DNA of 38,703 nt from Nevskiaceae bacterium (GCA_018883185.1 VEQP01000025.1:1-38703), one strand, 5' to 3'; numbered from the stretch's first letter, positions 16,305 through 24,962 are shown. Program-made: numbers and translations. Notes: a model not told the origin generated them from the sequence alone.

Positions 16305-16640
16305 ATGCAAACGCTCCTACTGCTCTCGCTCTCGAACATCTTCATGACGATTGCCTGGTATTGGCACCTGAAGGGCGGCATGAACAAGCCGCTGTTCAGC
16401 GTGATCCTCATCAGCTGGGGCATCGCTTTCGTCGAATACTGTTTCGCAGTCCCCGCCAATCGCATTGGCTATGCGGCCGGATGGTCGGCGGGGCAATTGA
16501 AAGTGGCACAGGAAGCGATCGCGCTGACGGTATTTCTCGTCTTCATGATCACGGTGCTGGGCGAAGCGCTGCACTGGCGGCACATCGCAGCCTTCGGCTG
16601 CATCATGGCCGCGGTCGCCTTCCTGTTTGTGGGGCGCTAG
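16305..16640 (+). CDS. DUF486 family small membrane protein
   Basis: This 111-residue protein has four predicted membrane helices (QTLLLLSLSNIFMTIAWYW, FSVILISWGIAFVEYCFAV, AIALTVFLVFMITVLG, IAAFGCIMAAVAFLFVG). The family core VPANRIGY is typical of DUF486, a relative of the drug/metabolite transporter superfamily; the function is unknown. CAATAT at 16293–16298 lies 6 bases before the ATG and may be a weak -10 box of a leaderless transcript. It converges on the HAD gene with a 20-bp gap. Confidence 0.9.
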   Translation: MQTLLLLSLSNIFMTIAWYWHLKGGMNKPLFSVILISWGIAFVEYCFAVPANRIGYAAGWSAGQLKVAQEAIALTVFLVFMITVLGEALHWRHIAAFGCIMAAVAFLFVGR

Positions 16641-16660
16641 CCAGGGAGCGCTGGGCGACT

Positions 16661-17254
16661 TCAGTCGACCTGCACCCCGAGTGCACGCAGCGCCTCGACC
16701 GTGCTGTCGTGGTGTCGGTGAACGATGCCGTGCCAGCCTCGCCGATGCACGGCCTCAATGTTCTCGAGCCGATCGTCAATGAATACGGTCTGAGCCGGAT
16801 CGAGCGAAAATCGCTGCTCGGCTTGGATATAGATCCCCTCGTGCGGCTTCATCACGCCCGCCTCGTAGGAAGCGATGACATCCTCTCCGAGTTGATGCAG
16901 GGCAAAGCGCCGCTGCAACTCCGCCCAGTGCAGATCGCCGACATTGGAGAGCAGAAACACCCGATGTCTTGCGCGTAATTGCGCAGCGAGCGCGAACATC
17001 GCAGGCTGAGGATCGAACATATCGACCCAAGCAGCAGCAACGTCTGCATGCGCCGGTTGACGCGGCGCCAACTTGGCAATGTTGGCCACAAGACCCGCAC
17101 CATCGAGCCGACCGCTTTCATGTTCGTGCAGTTCGATGCGCCCAGTGACCTCCTCGAGACGACTGACGGGAGCGCCATGACGGCGCAGAAGCGACAGCAG
17201 CGGCTCGGGCGCAAGGTGCACGAGCACCCAGCCGATATCGAATATCACGTTCAC
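16661..17254 (-). CDS. HAD family phosphatase, YihX-like
   Basis: This 197-residue HAD hydrolase begins VIFDIGWVLVHL. The nucleophilic Asp is present and Gly occupies the second-Asp position, as in the YihX glucose-1-phosphatase subfamily (FDLGNV). Motif II is FLLSNVGDLH, motif III Lys is in VMKPHEGIY and motif IV is FIDDRLENI, so the active site looks intact. The cap is small and helical. The start is GTG at 17254, overlapping the ComB-like gene by 4 bases (GTGA), so the two are translationally coupled. The substrate is a small phosphate ester but cannot be specified. Confidence 0.9.
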   Translation of the reverse strand: MNVIFDIGWVLVHLAPEPLLSLLRRHGAPVSRLEEVTGRIELHEHESGRLDGAGLVANIAKLAPRQPAHADVAAAWVDMFDPQPAMFALAAQLRARHRVFLLSNVGDLHWAELQRRFALHQLGEDVIASYEAGVMKPHEGIYIQAEQRFSLDPAQTVFIDDRLENIEAVHRRGWHGIVHRHHDSTVEALRALGVQVD

Positions 17255-17958
17255 GACGAGAGCACCCCGCGCGCCAGACGCAACTCAGGAAGACCCTTGG
17301 CATCGTGCCCGAGGCGCACCGCGTAGGGCAGCGTATCAATACCCGTGCACAGCGTGAAATCCCCTTCAGGCGCCCAGTCTGCGGCGGGATCAAAGAATTT
17401 TTCCGCAGCCGGTGCTGCCCGCAGTCGCGTAGCGAAATCGCCAATCTCGATAGATCGACCCGCCAGACGCGCAAGCAGCAACTCGCGGCACAGATCATCC
17501 TCGGTGCACCGCTCGCGAGCCTCATGTCCCATGGCGACGACATGCACTTCGGAGGGTGTCAGTGCGCGCACCGCAGCCACCGTAGCCGCGGCATTGACGA
17601 GCGCACCGGTGTAAACGATGGCGCCCGCCGCGGCCGCGGCTCTGAGCCCTTGCGTGCCGGCATGCGTGGTGTGGATCAACGTGCGCCCTGCGAGCGGCAA
17701 GCGCAGCACCTGCGTCGGCGAGTTGCCGCAATCGAAACCCGGCAAGGGACGGGCGTGTCGCTCGCCCACCAACCACCAGTCCGGATGCTGCGCCTTGAGA
17801 TCGCGAGCCTCTTCGATCGAGGCGACGGGAATCACTCGCTCCGCACCCGCGGCCAGAGCGTGCGCCACCAGCGAACAGGCCCGAAAGACGTCGATGATGA
17901 TGGCCACGCCTTGCGCAGCGGCGGCGCCGGCGACGAAATCTCCGCTCAGCAGGCGCAC
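17251..17958 (-). CDS. ComB-like 2-phosphosulfolactate phosphatase family protein
   Basis: This 235-residue protein belongs to the ComB fold: VAIIIDVFRACSLVAHALAAGA near residue 18, FDCGNSPTQVL near 75, TLIHTTHAGTQGL near 93 and VVAMGHEARERCTEDD near 140. In methanogens ComB hydrolyses 2-phosphosulfolactate during coenzyme M synthesis. Bacterial homologues are common and mostly uncharacterised. No other sulfolactate gene is visible here, so the true substrate is uncertain. The start is GTG at 17958, 13 bp after the DUF882 stop, and the stop overlaps the HAD phosphatase start. Confidence 0.88.
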   Translation of the reverse strand: MRLLSGDFVAGAAAAQGVAIIIDVFRACSLVAHALAAGAERVIPVASIEEARDLKAQHPDWWLVGERHARPLPGFDCGNSPTQVLRLPLAGRTLIHTTHAGTQGLRAAAAAGAIVYTGALVNAAATVAAVRALTPSEVHVVAMGHEARERCTEDDLCRELLLARLAGRSIEIGDFATRLRAAPAAEKFFDPAADWAPEGDFTLCTGIDTLPYAVRLGHDAKGLPELRLARGVLSS

Positions 17959-17971
17959 TGCGTGCGCGGAA

Positions 17972-18538
17972 TCAGCCCGACCAGGCGCGAACGCGGCCGG
18001 TGTCGAGGTGCACGAAGTTCGATGCCCGGTAGTAGCCCACGCCCCCGGCGGCGGCGGTCAGCGCCAGATCGCGCAGCGCGGCGCAAGACACCCCGTGCAG
18101 CCGCACGTCGATGGCGCGCCCTTCCATGTGCAGGCTGCGCGTCGCAACACCACGGCCCGCGGCGCGCAAAGCAGCGTTAGTGCGAGGCGAGCGATAACCC
18201 GAAATCACCTCGTAACGAGGCTCGACGCCCGCCGCGGCCGCAAGCGCCGTGAGTTGATCAAAGAGCTGTGCGTCCATGCGACCCGCCTCGTTGACGCGGT
18301 GATCGCGCAGCAACCAGCGCAACTTATCGAGTGCCGGGGCAATGAAGCCGGAGGCATCACGATAGGCGAGTTGCAAGGTTTCGGCGGTGTGGGTGTTGAC
18401 GAGTTCGATCCAGCGCGGCACGGCCGGCACTGAAATCGCCGCCTGCGCGCGAGGCGCTCCGCCGAGCAGCGCCGCACCACCCGCGGCGCAGGCCGCAAGC
18501 AAGAACCGACGACGATCGAGGGAGGTGGGCTCGGTCAT
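17972..18538 (-). CDS. YcbK-like DUF882 protein with Tat signal (M15-type peptidase fold)
   Basis: This 188-residue exported protein starts with a twin-arginine signal (DRRRFLLAACAAGGAALL, cleavage near residue 33). The mature domain has the metal-site motifs of the DUF882/M15 fold: VISGYRSPRTNAALR, TRSLHMEGRAIDVRL (His and Asp ligands) and ASNFVHLDTG (His). It probably acts on peptidoglycan or is a structural relative of D,D-carboxypeptidases, in the periplasm. The gene leads the comB–HAD pair and follows the decarboxylase gene by 69 bp. Confidence 0.9.
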   Translation of the reverse strand: MTEPTSLDRRRFLLAACAAGGAALLGGAPRAQAAISVPAVPRWIELVNTHTAETLQLAYRDASGFIAPALDKLRWLLRDHRVNEAGRMDAQLFDQLTALAAAAGVEPRYEVISGYRSPRTNAALRAAGRGVATRSLHMEGRAIDVRLHGVSCAALRDLALTAAAGGVGYYRASNFVHLDTGRVRAWSG

Positions 18539-18607
18539 GGGGGCGGCATGCTCCCAAACCCGGCGCGCCGAGGCAACCCCCCAGGGGGTTAACGACGGCC
18601 AGGGGGC
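18539..18607. other. Short spacer without recognisable signal
   Basis: These 69 bp between the decarboxylase stop and the DUF882 start contain a palindrome around 18575–18590. Its arms leave a loop of only 2 bases and no T-run follows on the minus strand. I see no convincing promoter or terminator. Confidence 0.5.
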
Positions 18608-19789
18608 CTATTGAACCGAAAGTACGCTGCCCCGATCCCCCGGGGATCGGTTCACCGACACCACGGTGGCTCGAGGGAAGAAATTGAACTCGGAAGCGCT
18701 CGCCCAGGTGTAGGCGCCCATGGCTCGACCCACGATGAGATCGCCGGTATCGAGCTCGGGCAGCAGGATGTTTTCGGTGATGACGTCAATGCTGTCGCAG
18801 GTGGGCCCGGCGAGCACCGCCGGTTCGCGACCCTTGCCACGCTTGAGTGATTCGAGCGGATAACGCGCGTGGTCGAACAACTGGCCGCTGTAGGAGCCGT
18901 ACAAACCATCATCGAGGTAATACCACCAGCGACCCTCGCGCCGCGCGCGACCCATCACACTCGCCACGCCGATGGCACTCGGGCCTGCGATGTAACGACC
19001 CGGCTCGGCGATAACCCGCACGCGCTTCGGCAATCGCTCGAGCGCGGCCCGGATCGGGGCGCAGAAATAGCCGATCGAGGGTGCGCGCGATGAATAATCG
19101 ATTGGGAAGCCGCCGCCGATGTCGAGCGTATCGCAGGGACCGAGTTTTTCGCGGCGGGCCGCGGCGAGCAGTTTGGTGCAGGCCTCGATGGCTTCGACGT
19201 GCTTGCCAGGGTCAGGCGCCTGCGACCCCACGTGGAAGGAGAGCCCACGCACGCAAAGGCCGAGATCCTTTGCCCGCCTCGCAAGCGCCAGCAGGGCTTC
19301 GGGATCGCAGCCGAACTTGCGTGATAAATCAGACACCGCGCCCGGACTGCGAAACGACACCCGCAGCAGCAATTCAGCCTCGTTGGCGTAGGGGACGAAT
19401 TTGCGCAGTTCATCGGGGTTGTCTGCGACGAACACCCTTACGCCGCGGGCGAGCGCGGCGCGGATATCGGCATCGCGCTTGATCGGATGGGTATGGATGC
19501 ATCGCTGCGGGTCAACCCCGAGACGCGCGACCAACTCGACTTCACCGGTCGTCGCAAGATCGAGATAACCGCCTTCATCAAGCACGGTGCGGATCACGGC
19601 CGGATGCGGCAAGGGCTTCAACGCATAGTGCAGATCGACGCCCGGCAGGGCTTCCTGCAATTGCCGATATTGCGTGCGCACACGCTCGCAATCGACGATC
19701 AACAGCGGCGAGCCGAACTCGGCTACCAAGCGCCGGATTTCGCGCGGTTCGAACGGATCAATGAAACGCGCTTGGCGTGCAGTGCTCAT
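18608..19789 (-). CDS. Type III PLP-dependent ornithine/lysine decarboxylase
   Basis: This 393-residue fold-III decarboxylase most likely converts ornithine to putrescine. The PLP lysine is in LHYALKPLPHPAVI near residue 57. Later landmarks are DLSRKFGCDPEALL, LSFHVGSQ, DIGGGFPIDY near 228, the phosphate-binding EPGRYIAGP, DDGLYGSYSG, and the substrate/catalytic motif LAGPTCDSIDVI near 325. These match the eukaryotic-type ornithine decarboxylase family; lysine decarboxylation is also possible. It lies 51 bp after the threonylcarbamoyl-AMP synthase gene on the same strand. GAGGG about 10 bases before the ATG is a plausible ribosome binding site. Confidence 0.92.
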   Translation of the reverse strand: MSTARQARFIDPFEPREIRRLVAEFGSPLLIVDCERVRTQYRQLQEALPGVDLHYALKPLPHPAVIRTVLDEGGYLDLATTGEVELVARLGVDPQRCIHTHPIKRDADIRAALARGVRVFVADNPDELRKFVPYANEAELLLRVSFRSPGAVSDLSRKFGCDPEALLALARRAKDLGLCVRGLSFHVGSQAPDPGKHVEAIEACTKLLAAARREKLGPCDTLDIGGGFPIDYSSRAPSIGYFCAPIRAALERLPKRVRVIAEPGRYIAGPSAIGVASVMGRARREGRWWYYLDDGLYGSYSGQLFDHARYPLESLKRGKGREPAVLAGPTCDSIDVITENILLPELDTGDLIVGRAMGAYTWASASEFNFFPRATVVSVNRSPGDRGSVLSVQ

Positions 19790-19840
19790 CAGCGAATAGC
19801 CCTCGAAAGCTTTAACAAGATCGGGTGAAGAATCGGCCGG

Positions 19841-20824
19841 TCAGGTGAATGTGGCGGCCGCGCGGTTCAGGCGATCACGGATGGCATCCCACTCAATGCC
19901 CGCCGGCACGCGCTCGACGAGGATACGCGAGACGCCAAGCTTGTCGAGTCGGCGCAGCGTCGCGTACAGCTGCTGACCGTAGTCGGCGGCAGCATCGGGC
20001 ATGCGCTGCCAATGCAATGTCGGCGTGGTAGCCACCGCCGACTCGCCACGCGACATCACAGCGATGCGCTCACCACGCGCCACAGCGTCTGCGAGGGCTC
20101 GGGCCAGATCGGCCGGAGCCAGCAGACTCACTGGAGTCTGTGGCGCATAGTGCTGCACGGTGCTGCCTGGCACGCGCGGCACTGCACCCGCAGCATCTGC
20201 ACTGCTCACCGGCCCGATGAATTGCTCGAGCTGCGCGCGTGTGATGGCGCCCGGGCGCAGCACGCGGGGCGAAGCATCGAGCAAAGACACGATGGTGGAC
20301 TCGAGTCCGACGGCGCACGGCCCGCCCTCGAGCACCAGCAGCCCTTGCGGAAACTCCTCCCGCACGTGCTCCGCATGCGTCGGCGACACCCGTCCGTAGC
20401 GATTGGCCGAGGGCGCAGCGATGCCGCCGCCAAACGCAGTCAACAAGGCCTGCGCGACGGGATGCGATGGCACACGCACAGCCACGGAGTCTTGACCGCC
20501 AGTGAGTTCATCGGGCACGCCGGGCGCGCGCGGAAGCACCAGCGTCAGGGGACCGGGCCAGAATCGCTCCGCGAGCACCGTCGCGATCGGTGGCACGGTC
20601 GCCACCCACTGCGGCAGCTGGGCGGCAGCGGCAAGGTGCAGAATCAATGGGTGCGTGCTCGGACGACCCTTGAGCGCATAGATCTTGCGTAGCGCGGCCG
20701 GGTTGCGCGCGTCAGCACCCAGCCCGTAGACGGTCTCGGTGGGAAACGCAACGAGCTCACCCGCGCGCAGCGCGGCAACCGCCGCGTCGATGTCAGCCGG
20801 GGCAGCCCCCGCAACAGCATTCAT
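19841..20824 (-). CDS. tsaC: L-threonylcarbamoyladenylate synthase, Sua5 type
   Basis: This 327-residue enzyme makes threonylcarbamoyl-AMP from threonine, bicarbonate and ATP for the t6A37 modification of tRNA. The YrdC domain (1–205) includes FPTETVYGLGADARN, IYALKGRPSTHPLILHL and IAAPSANRYGRVSPTHA. The extra C-terminal Sua5 domain (about 220–327) includes PGSTVQHYAPQTPVSLL, so it is the long form. TACACT lies exactly 6 bases before the ATG. It is divergent from the second cyclase gene. Confidence 0.96.
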   Translation of the reverse strand: MNAVAGAAPADIDAAVAALRAGELVAFPTETVYGLGADARNPAALRKIYALKGRPSTHPLILHLAAAAQLPQWVATVPPIATVLAERFWPGPLTLVLPRAPGVPDELTGGQDSVAVRVPSHPVAQALLTAFGGGIAAPSANRYGRVSPTHAEHVREEFPQGLLVLEGGPCAVGLESTIVSLLDASPRVLRPGAITRAQLEQFIGPVSSADAAGAVPRVPGSTVQHYAPQTPVSLLAPADLARALADAVARGERIAVMSRGESAVATTPTLHWQRMPDAAADYGQQLYATLRRLDKLGVSRILVERVPAGIEWDAIRDRLNRAAATFT

Positions 20825-20896
20825 GCGCGAAGTGTAGCCGAGCCACCGTCACCGCGATTGCGCTCGCCGCAGCACACAGCTAGCCTCGAAAGAATA
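20825..20896. promoter_or_regulatory. Divergent promoter spacer, tsaC / cyclase
   Basis: On the minus strand TACACT at 20831–20836 is followed by 6 bases (TCGCGC) and the tsaC ATG, a leaderless-type layout. On the plus strand GAAAGA at 20888–20893 may serve as a weak ribosome binding site for the cyclase ATG at 20897. No clear plus-strand -10 is visible. Confidence 0.45.
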
Positions 20897-22555
20897 ATGA
20901 AACTGAAATTCCGCGCGGTGCTTACGCTTTCCATGCTCGGTGTCGCCGGGCTTGCGGCAGTGCCGGCGATATTGGCCGAGGCTCGCCGGCCGTGGGATGA
21001 ACTCGCACAACTCGTGCACACGGCCGAGGGCGTGCTCGCGAGCACCATGGCCCAACTGCCGCAGGCGGACCGCGAGGCCATGACCCGATTTGCGCGCGCG
21101 CACCTCGATACCGGCGAGGTTGATGCGGCAGGTTTCGTGGAGCTGGTCACACCGGGCGCGGTCGCGACGCCAACCACGGGCAAAACAACTGCGAGCAGCC
21201 CGTGGGCTGCGGCCTTGGCGGCCGACCCCAAAGCGGCAGAAGCCTTCGCACGCTCATGGCGCGTGCTCGCCGCGGCGCGCGAAGCGGCCGGTCGGGCTGG
21301 CCTCAATGTCGATGACATCTATCTCACGCTCGACGATGGCATCAAGCCAGGGTTTTTTCAGGATCACCTCGCCTTCGTGCTCGGCGCGCAGCGCGCCGAC
21401 GAGAGCCCGATTGCGCCGGGCGAGGGCTACAACGTAACGGCCATCGATGGCTTGTTCTGGCGCGCCTCGTATCTGCCCGAACTCGGCGGCCAACCCGGAC
21501 GGTTCGGGCAAAACCCGACGCGCGATCCCGTGCTGCCGCGCTTCGAGACCGATGAGTGGGGCTCTTGGTATTCGGTGTGGCTGAGCGAGCGTGTGCCGGG
21601 TGGCTACCTTGCGCTGACCATGGACATCGAAGCCTCGGCCGTGCGCACCGCGATGATCAGTGCCGCGCAACGCTCGGCGCTGCTGCTCGCCGCGCTGGTA
21701 TTGCTCGCAGCACTCGTCGCTCGCTACATCTCCGGCCGCATCAGCCGCCCTGTTGCGGCCCTGCGCGACGGCGCGCTCGCGGTGGCAGCAGAGCGCTACG
21801 ACCATCGGGTCAAGGTGCAGGGTCCACTTGAGGTCGCGCAGCTCATCCAGGAATTCAACCTGATGACGGGCAAGCTCGCCGAGCGCGTGAACTTGCTGCA
21901 GACGCTCGAGAAGATGCTCTCCAAGGAACTCGCGGCCGCCGCGGCACGCGATGGCCTGCGCCTCGGCGGCGAGGAAGCTGAATGCTCGGTGCTGTTCACC
22001 GACTTCGCCAATTTCTCGGGCACCACCGAATCGATGCGCGCGACCGAGATCGTAGGCACGCTCAACGCGTACTTCTCGGTACTCATTCCCATCATCAAGC
22101 GCAATGGCGGCTTCGTCGACAAGTACATCGGCGATGCGATCGTCGCGTTCTTCGGCGCGCCGATCCCGCTCGCCGATCATGCCGATCGCGCGGTGCGCTG
22201 CGCCGTCGAACTGCAACGGGCGGTGCGCACCCTTAATGCGGAACGCCGTGCCCAAGGCTTGCCGGTGTTCTCGATGCGTGTGGGCGTCAACAGCGGCGAG
22301 GTCGTCGTCGGTGCGATCGGTTGCGACGAAAAGCTCGAATACACCTCGATCGGCGAGACCACCACGCTCGCCCAACGCATGGAGACGGCCTGCACCGTGG
22401 GCGAGGCGTGTATCGCTTCGGGTACCCGGCGCGCCCTCCGCGAACCTCTTCCCGAAGGTGTCACGCTTGATGCCGAAGGCCCGGTGCGCGTCAAAGGCTA
22501 TGCCGACGAAGTTTTGGCCTCACGCCTATGGATCGATCGGGCACCCGATGCCTGA
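20897..22555 (+). CDS. Membrane class III adenylate/guanylate cyclase with HAMP domain
   Basis: This 552-residue sensor cyclase has an N-terminal membrane anchor (AVLTLSMLGVAGLAAVPAIL). An extracytoplasmic region spans about residues 30–245, and a second membrane helix (SALLLAALVLLAALVARYIS) is near 260. A HAMP linker (ISRPVAALRDGALAVAAE) and a class III catalytic domain from about 360 complete it. Metal aspartates are in LFTDFANFSG and KYIGDAIVAFFGAP, with the Lys in FVDKYIGD. The usual GDxVNxAxR reads GETTTLAQR, so the transition-state Asn is Thr. The stop overlaps the downstream YkgJ-type gene by 8 bp. Cyclase family is secure; nucleotide specificity and activity are open. Confidence 0.92.
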   Translation: MKLKFRAVLTLSMLGVAGLAAVPAILAEARRPWDELAQLVHTAEGVLASTMAQLPQADREAMTRFARAHLDTGEVDAAGFVELVTPGAVATPTTGKTTASSPWAAALAADPKAAEAFARSWRVLAAAREAAGRAGLNVDDIYLTLDDGIKPGFFQDHLAFVLGAQRADESPIAPGEGYNVTAIDGLFWRASYLPELGGQPGRFGQNPTRDPVLPRFETDEWGSWYSVWLSERVPGGYLALTMDIEASAVRTAMISAAQRSALLLAALVLLAALVARYISGRISRPVAALRDGALAVAAERYDHRVKVQGPLEVAQLIQEFNLMTGKLAERVNLLQTLEKMLSKELAAAAARDGLRLGGEEAECSVLFTDFANFSGTTESMRATEIVGTLNAYFSVLIPIIKRNGGFVDKYIGDAIVAFFGAPIPLADHADRAVRCAVELQRAVRTLNAERRAQGLPVFSMRVGVNSGEVVVGAIGCDEKLEYTSIGETTTLAQRMETACTVGEACIASGTRRALREPLPEGVTLDAEGPVRVKGYADEVLASRLWIDRAPDA

Positions 22556-23048
22556 ACGCCTCTATGCCCTACTCGAGGGCGCCTCCTCGCCAGCCTGTCT
22601 CGACTGCGCAGAGTGCTGCCATATGCCGTGGGTCGCCGCGGGCGAAGCGACGGCGTTGTCGACGGAGATGTCGTCGGGCGTGCGATTCGGCGGCAGCGAC
22701 TGCGGCCGCTGCAGCGCGCTGCGCGGCAAACTGTGTTCCATCTACGACTCGCGTCCGCTCGATTGCCGCCTTTTTCCGCTCGACATCGTCGAACACAACG
22801 GCGAGTACTGGTGGTGCATCTTTCTCAACTGCCGTGCACCCGATGAACTCGCCGCGGTCTTGGTACCGCGAATTCCTGCGCTCGAGGCGGCGATGACCGA
22901 GGAACTTTGGCAGCAGTTCCGTCAGCAGATCGCTCTTACCCGCAGCACCTATGCGCCCTATGCCGCGGGCAACTATCGGCTGATCCGGCGCGTGCAGGGC
23001 GCGGTCTTCAACTCGCCCTCCACTGCCTCGCCAACTGCGCCACGCTGA
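22548..23048 (+). CDS. YkgJ family cysteine-cluster (metal-binding) protein
   Basis: This 166-residue protein carries the YkgJ/CxxCxxCC-type cluster: CLDCAECCHM near residue 17, DCGRCSALRGKLCSIYDSRP, then DCRLFPLDIVE. This pattern is thought to bind zinc or an iron-sulfur cluster. The later WWCIFLNCRAP adds two further cysteines. Its function is unknown. The ATG lies 8 bp inside the cyclase gene, so translation is likely coupled. The 3' end overlaps the convergent DUF72 gene by 41 bp (23008–23048). Confidence 0.88.
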   Translation: MPERLYALLEGASSPACLDCAECCHMPWVAAGEATALSTEMSSGVRFGGSDCGRCSALRGKLCSIYDSRPLDCRLFPLDIVEHNGEYWWCIFLNCRAPDELAAVLVPRIPALEAAMTEELWQQFRQQIALTRSTYAPYAAGNYRLIRRVQGAVFNSPSTASPTAPR

Positions 23049-24006
23049 GCGGCGCCGAACCCTCAGCCTTGTTGTTGACTATCACGATCACCTCACGACC
23101 ACGGCTGACGGCCTGCTGACCGAGCGCCACGATGCGCGAGCGATTCAGCGGATCCGGATCGACGAGTCGGTCGAACGGCGCATAGGCTGCTTTCGCTTCC
23201 TCGTATTGGCGCCCGGGGGCCAGTAGCCAGCGGATCACGAGCGGACCGCGCGTCTCCGGATCAGCGCCCTGGGCATCGAGTGCGGGCATGCGCGGATGCG
23301 CGCAAAGACCGTGCACCGCGCCCTCGGCAGCGAGCATCTGGTGGTAATCCGCTCCGAGCATCGCTGCATCGCGCCACTCGAGGGCGTACTGCACATCGCG
23401 TGGCAGGGCGCGCAGGAAGGCGCCAAGTTTTTCGAGGAGCAAGGCACGATGCCGAAGTACACGCTCGCCGAGCGGCGAGAACTGGAAGAGCACCACGCCG
23501 AGTCGCTCGCCGAGCACACGCCGTGCCGGGTCGATGACCGTGTGCGTCGCGTAACCGGCATCGAGAAACGCCTCGGGTGCCCCACGCAGAAACTCCGGTC
23601 GAGGGGCCGTGCGCGGTGTGGTGAGCGCGGCATGCGCCTTCATCAGAAAACGGAAATGCTCCGGCACTGCCGCACGCCAGCGCTCGAGCGTGGTCACACC
23701 GACCGGCGAATAGAAACTGCGATCGACACCCACTGCACTCAGCAGCGGATGCCGGGCGTAGGCGGCAAGACCGTCGCGGGCGAGTTTGCTCTCCTCGTAC
23801 GAGCCGCCGTAGACGAGCCCCTGCCACCCGGCGAACGACCACGTCGAGGTACCGAGGTAAAGGCTGCGAGGCAAGGCCGCGGCAAGTTCCACATCGGCTG
23901 CGACCGGGGTCGCGGCCGCAACGCCCGACCGCCGTGATTTGAGAGGCGCAGCCTCGGCGAGCGGCTCGCCGAACAGATCCGTTTGCGGCAGATCCGCTCT
24001 CACCAT
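23008..24006 (-). CDS. DUF72 (YecE-like) TIM-barrel protein
   Basis: This protein of about 332 residues has the DUF72 hallmarks: LYLGTSTWSFAGWQGLVYGG near residue 47, VGVDRSFYSPVGVTTLERW, FRFLMKAHAALTTPR, VLFQFSPLG and VIVIVNNKAEGSAP near the C-terminus. Its biochemical function is unknown. ATG 24006 was chosen because it overlaps the pfkB-type stop (7 bp); GTG 24003 is an alternative, and an extension to 24192 lies inside the kinase and has no family match. It is the last gene of the gcv-led series and overlaps the convergent YkgJ gene at its 3' end. Confidence 0.88.
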   Translation of the reverse strand: MVRADLPQTDLFGEPLAEAAPLKSRRSGVAAATPVAADVELAAALPRSLYLGTSTWSFAGWQGLVYGGSYEESKLARDGLAAYARHPLLSAVGVDRSFYSPVGVTTLERWRAAVPEHFRFLMKAHAALTTPRTAPRPEFLRGAPEAFLDAGYATHTVIDPARRVLGERLGVVLFQFSPLGERVLRHRALLLEKLGAFLRALPRDVQYALEWRDAAMLGADYHQMLAAEGAVHGLCAHPRMPALDAQGADPETRGPLVIRWLLAPGRQYEEAKAAYAPFDRLVDPDPLNRSRIVALGQQAVSRGREVIVIVNNKAEGSAPLSVAQLARQWRAS

Positions 24007-24938
24007 TCGAGCGCGACGCCGAACTCCGTGCGGTAGCGCTGCGCGAATTCCTCGCGCGTGAAGCGGTGGGTCTGCGTGCCGTGGTGACCGATTTTGATCG
24101 AACCCATCAGCGAGGCGATGCGGCCGGTCGTCGCCCAGTCGAAGCCGCGCTGCAAACCGTACAGCAGACCGCCGCGGTAGGCATCGCCGCAACCGGTCGG
24201 ATCGGCGATCTGCGCGGCCTTGACCGGCGGGATCTCGTGCACGGCGCCACCCGCATGGATCTGCGAGCCCTGTGCACCGCGAGTGACGATCAGCGCCTCG
24301 ACCTTGGCAGCGATGTCAGTGAACGACCAGCCCGTGCGTTCGACGAGCAGACTCGCCTCGTAATCATTGACCGCTACCCAGCGCGCTTGCCCGATCATCT
24401 CGCGCAGATCGTCGGGACCCAGCAAAGTCATCGCCTGACCCGGGTCGAAGATGAATGGGATACCGGCCGCCGCGAACTGCGCGGCATGCTCGCGCATACC
24501 GACGTGGCTCTCGGGAGCGACGATGCCGAGCGCGATGCCCGCACCTTTTGGCACCTTATTGACGTGGGCATGATTCATGGCGCCCGGGTGGAAGGCCGTA
24601 ATCTGATTGTTGTCCGCGTCGGTGGTGATGTAGGCCTGCGCGGTGTATTCGTCGTCGAGCTGGCGAATGTGATCGAGCGAGAGTCCGCAATCGATCATCC
24701 AGGCGCGGTACGGGCCGAAGTCCATGCCGACGGTGGCCATCACCTTGCCCTGGCCACCGAGCAGTTTGAGGTTGTAGCCGATGTTGCCGGCGCAGCCACC
24801 GAAGTTGCGGCGCAGACCCGGCACCAGGAAGGCCACGTTCAGCATATGGATTCGATCGGCGAGGATGTGATCCTTGAAGCGCCCTTCGAAGACCATCACG
24901 GTGTCGTAGGCCACCGAGCCACAGATGAGTGCCGTCAT
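24000..24938 (-). CDS. PfkB family kinase, adenosine kinase-like
   Basis: This 312-residue ribokinase-fold enzyme phosphorylates a sugar or nucleoside. Signature elements are RNFGGCAGNIGYNLKLLGG near residue 44, a substrate-loop region HPGAMNHAHVNK and the catalytic DPTGCGDAYRGGLLYGL near 247, with the base Asp. It most resembles bacterial adenosine kinase-like members; ribokinase or fructokinase activity cannot be excluded. It lies between dgkA (24-bp gap) and DUF72 (overlap) and may be read through from the glycine-cleavage operon. Confidence 0.9.
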   Translation of the reverse strand: MTALICGSVAYDTVMVFEGRFKDHILADRIHMLNVAFLVPGLRRNFGGCAGNIGYNLKLLGGQGKVMATVGMDFGPYRAWMIDCGLSLDHIRQLDDEYTAQAYITTDADNNQITAFHPGAMNHAHVNKVPKGAGIALGIVAPESHVGMREHAAQFAAAGIPFIFDPGQAMTLLGPDDLREMIGQARWVAVNDYEASLLVERTGWSFTDIAAKVEALIVTRGAQGSQIHAGGAVHEIPPVKAAQIADPTGCGDAYRGGLLYGLQRGFDWATTGRIASLMGSIKIGHHGTQTHRFTREEFAQRYRTEFGVALEW

Positions 24939-24962
24939 GCGATTTCTCCTGTGAGGACCGGC

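Noticed and set aside
16661..17254. HAD protein as catalytically dead because motif I has Gly at the second Asp
   Set aside because: The FDxG pattern is normal for the YihX subgroup, and the other motifs are intact.
18575..18590. Palindrome of C and G runs between the decarboxylase and DUF882 genes
   Set aside because: The loop would be only 2 bases and no T-run follows, so it is not a credible intrinsic terminator.
21254..22375. 373-codon antisense frame opposite the HAMP cyclase
   Set aside because: The plus strand encodes complete cyclase motifs; the antisense protein is low-complexity and His/Arg-rich.
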